Assembly (NCBI GenBank): GCA_032718475.1
Contig: JAUCBJ010006806.1
Location: 1 to 64,000 of the forward strand
Origin: Nemertoderma westbladi
Lineage: Eukaryota; Xenacoelomorpha; Nemertodermatida; Nemertodermatidae
Length of the DNA stretch: 64,000 nt
Direction: 5' to 3'
A program made the position numbers and the translations under genes. Under the pieces are notes generated by a model, which was not told the DNA's origin, did not search any database, and was given only the letters and a program-made list of their open reading frames with translations. This document shows, piece by piece, positions 63,009-64,000 of the stretch (within the stretch, counting starts at the first letter, position 1; each line of letters begins with the position of its first letter).

Positions 63009-63770
63009 TACTACTACTAGGATCGGTATGCTGCATTGCAGCTGCATTTTTTTTAAGAATGCTGTGCCGGTTTATCGACAAAATTGCACCGCCACAACTC
63101 CCTATCACCCATGACATTTGCTAGATCATCCGCATCTTCAAGGCCAGTGTCCTTTAAGATGCGTCTCAAGAAAGTCATGGGCTGTCCACCATGCTTATTC
63201 ACTCCATGAGGCTGCCAAAGTACAAGATTATGCACTGGCTGGTCCTCACGGCGAAAGCAATGTCCTGCAAAGCGGAGGCGTTTGTTCTAGTGTCAAGCTT
63301 GGGGGAACCAATGAGACACCTCCAATGTTATATAGTGTCTGGTTGGAGATGTGTGCATTGTACTTGACACAATGAACCCGGCGTAGCATTCTTGTGAATG
63401 TGCCATCCAGAGATTTGGTGTCCTCAGCAGTTAGAGCCCAACATGGACTCCCATAGAGGAGTACTGGAACTACTGCTGCTCTAAATAATCGGATCTTAAG
63501 TTTCCGATTAATTCTCGGTGACTTCCAAATCCTGGAAAGCCTATTCAAGGCTGCCCATGCCTTTCCCTTACGTATTCGAAGGTCCTCACCTGACTTCCGG
63601 ATCCATGATCCCAGGTAACAGAAGTCATTCACATGCTCAAGCATACCATATTTTGAGCTTATGCTCATCCGATCAGAGACTTGCTGAGGACTTTCAAAGT
63701 TAACTGTCAAAATTTTGGTCTTTCTGAAGTTAATAAAAAGACCAACACTAGAAGCAGCATGTTCTAATGA
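63009..63770 (-). mobile_element. 5'-truncated LINE, copy 2
   Basis: Closely matches copy 1 (18570-19743), beginning with the same TACTACTACTAGGATCGG 3' tail. Truncated at 63770. Flanking GTAGACCGC (63000-63008) and GTAGATCGC (63771-63779) form a 9-bp target duplication with one mismatch. Confidence 0.88.
63053..63770 (-). pseudogene. LINE RT C-terminal region, frameshifted
   Basis: Encodes FINFRKTKILTVNFESPQQ, CYLGSWIRKSGEDLR, VVPVLLYGSPCWALT and TRMLRRVHCVKYNAHISNQ, then loses frame near 63280 where copy 1 has extra bases (GGCTATTTTG against GGCGTTTG). The terminal part resumes in another frame: WQPHGVNKHGGQPMTFLRRI to GDRELWRCNFVDKPAQHS, stop at 63053. The catalytic FADD is lost by truncation. 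Confidence 0.85.
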
Positions 63771-63779
63771 GTAGATCGC

Positions 63780-64000
63780 GGAAAATGTCGACTTTGTAAA
63801 ACTCATAGCAACATCGCCCAAGATCTACAAAATTTATATCCAAAGTCAACAATTCAGTTCTTGTTTAGAATATAGAATACGTTCTATTCAAAGTCTACGA
63901 CTTATACTTTATATAAAACATTGTACTCAACCGATCACTTTTAAGCTCTACAAAATGTTTGCAAGTTTTTGGAGGTAATTTCAAATGTTGTTTAATGTGC
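63780..64000. other. Right edge: no gene
   Basis: AT-rich; no exon of the kinesin gene and no repeat recognised. Confidence 0.5.

Overview
The window comes from an animal nuclear genome, most likely a marine invertebrate; I cannot fix the clade. The evidence is a split kinesin-13 (KIF2-type) gene on the + strand with spliceosomal introns, surrounded and invaded by BEL/Pao and Ty1/copia LTR retrotransposons, a LINE family, several foldback/MITE families and very large tandem repeats. There is no bacterial, CRISPR or phage content.

Layout. 1-7700: a BEL/Pao-type LTR retrotransposon on the - strand, running off the left edge, with its gag broken at C-tracts and carrying a ~340-bp direct duplication at a chimeric-looking junction. 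7700-9080: leader/intergenic DNA. 9081-59962 and beyond the right edge: the kinesin-13 gene. Ten coding exons can be placed; they join in frame into 531 codons covering the N-terminal domain, the basic neck and the motor domain through switch II. The rest of the motor and the C-terminus lie outside the window.

The introns hold nearly everything else. Intron 1 and intron 2 each carry a ~0.94-kb foldback element of one family. Intron 4 is a three-layer nest: an old LINE fragment split by a TIR element, which is itself hit by a younger LINE with an 11-bp target duplication. Intron 5 (23.4 kb) is a tandem array of about 400 copies of a 46-bp unit, interrupted by a young 4,969-bp Ty1/copia element with 210-bp LTRs identical by eye and a 5-bp target duplication. 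Intron 9 (11.2 kb) is mostly an array of about 230 copies of a 39-40-bp unit. The sequence after exon 10 holds about 51 copies of a 28-bp unit and a second LINE copy. Tandem arrays make up about 45% of the window.

Main observation: both big intronic satellites are copies of the end of the exon immediately upstream plus its splice donor. The 46-bp unit equals the last 40 nt of exon 5 plus GTGAGT. The 40-bp unit equals the last 34 nt of exon 9 plus GTAAGT. Two introns of one gene have thus independently amplified 'exon tail + six donor bases', putting more than 600 consensus-like 5' splice sites in sense orientation downstream of the real donors. Use of a downstream donor would bring in an in-frame stop, so the first donor has to win. 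I know of no named class for this arrangement; whether it has a function is open.
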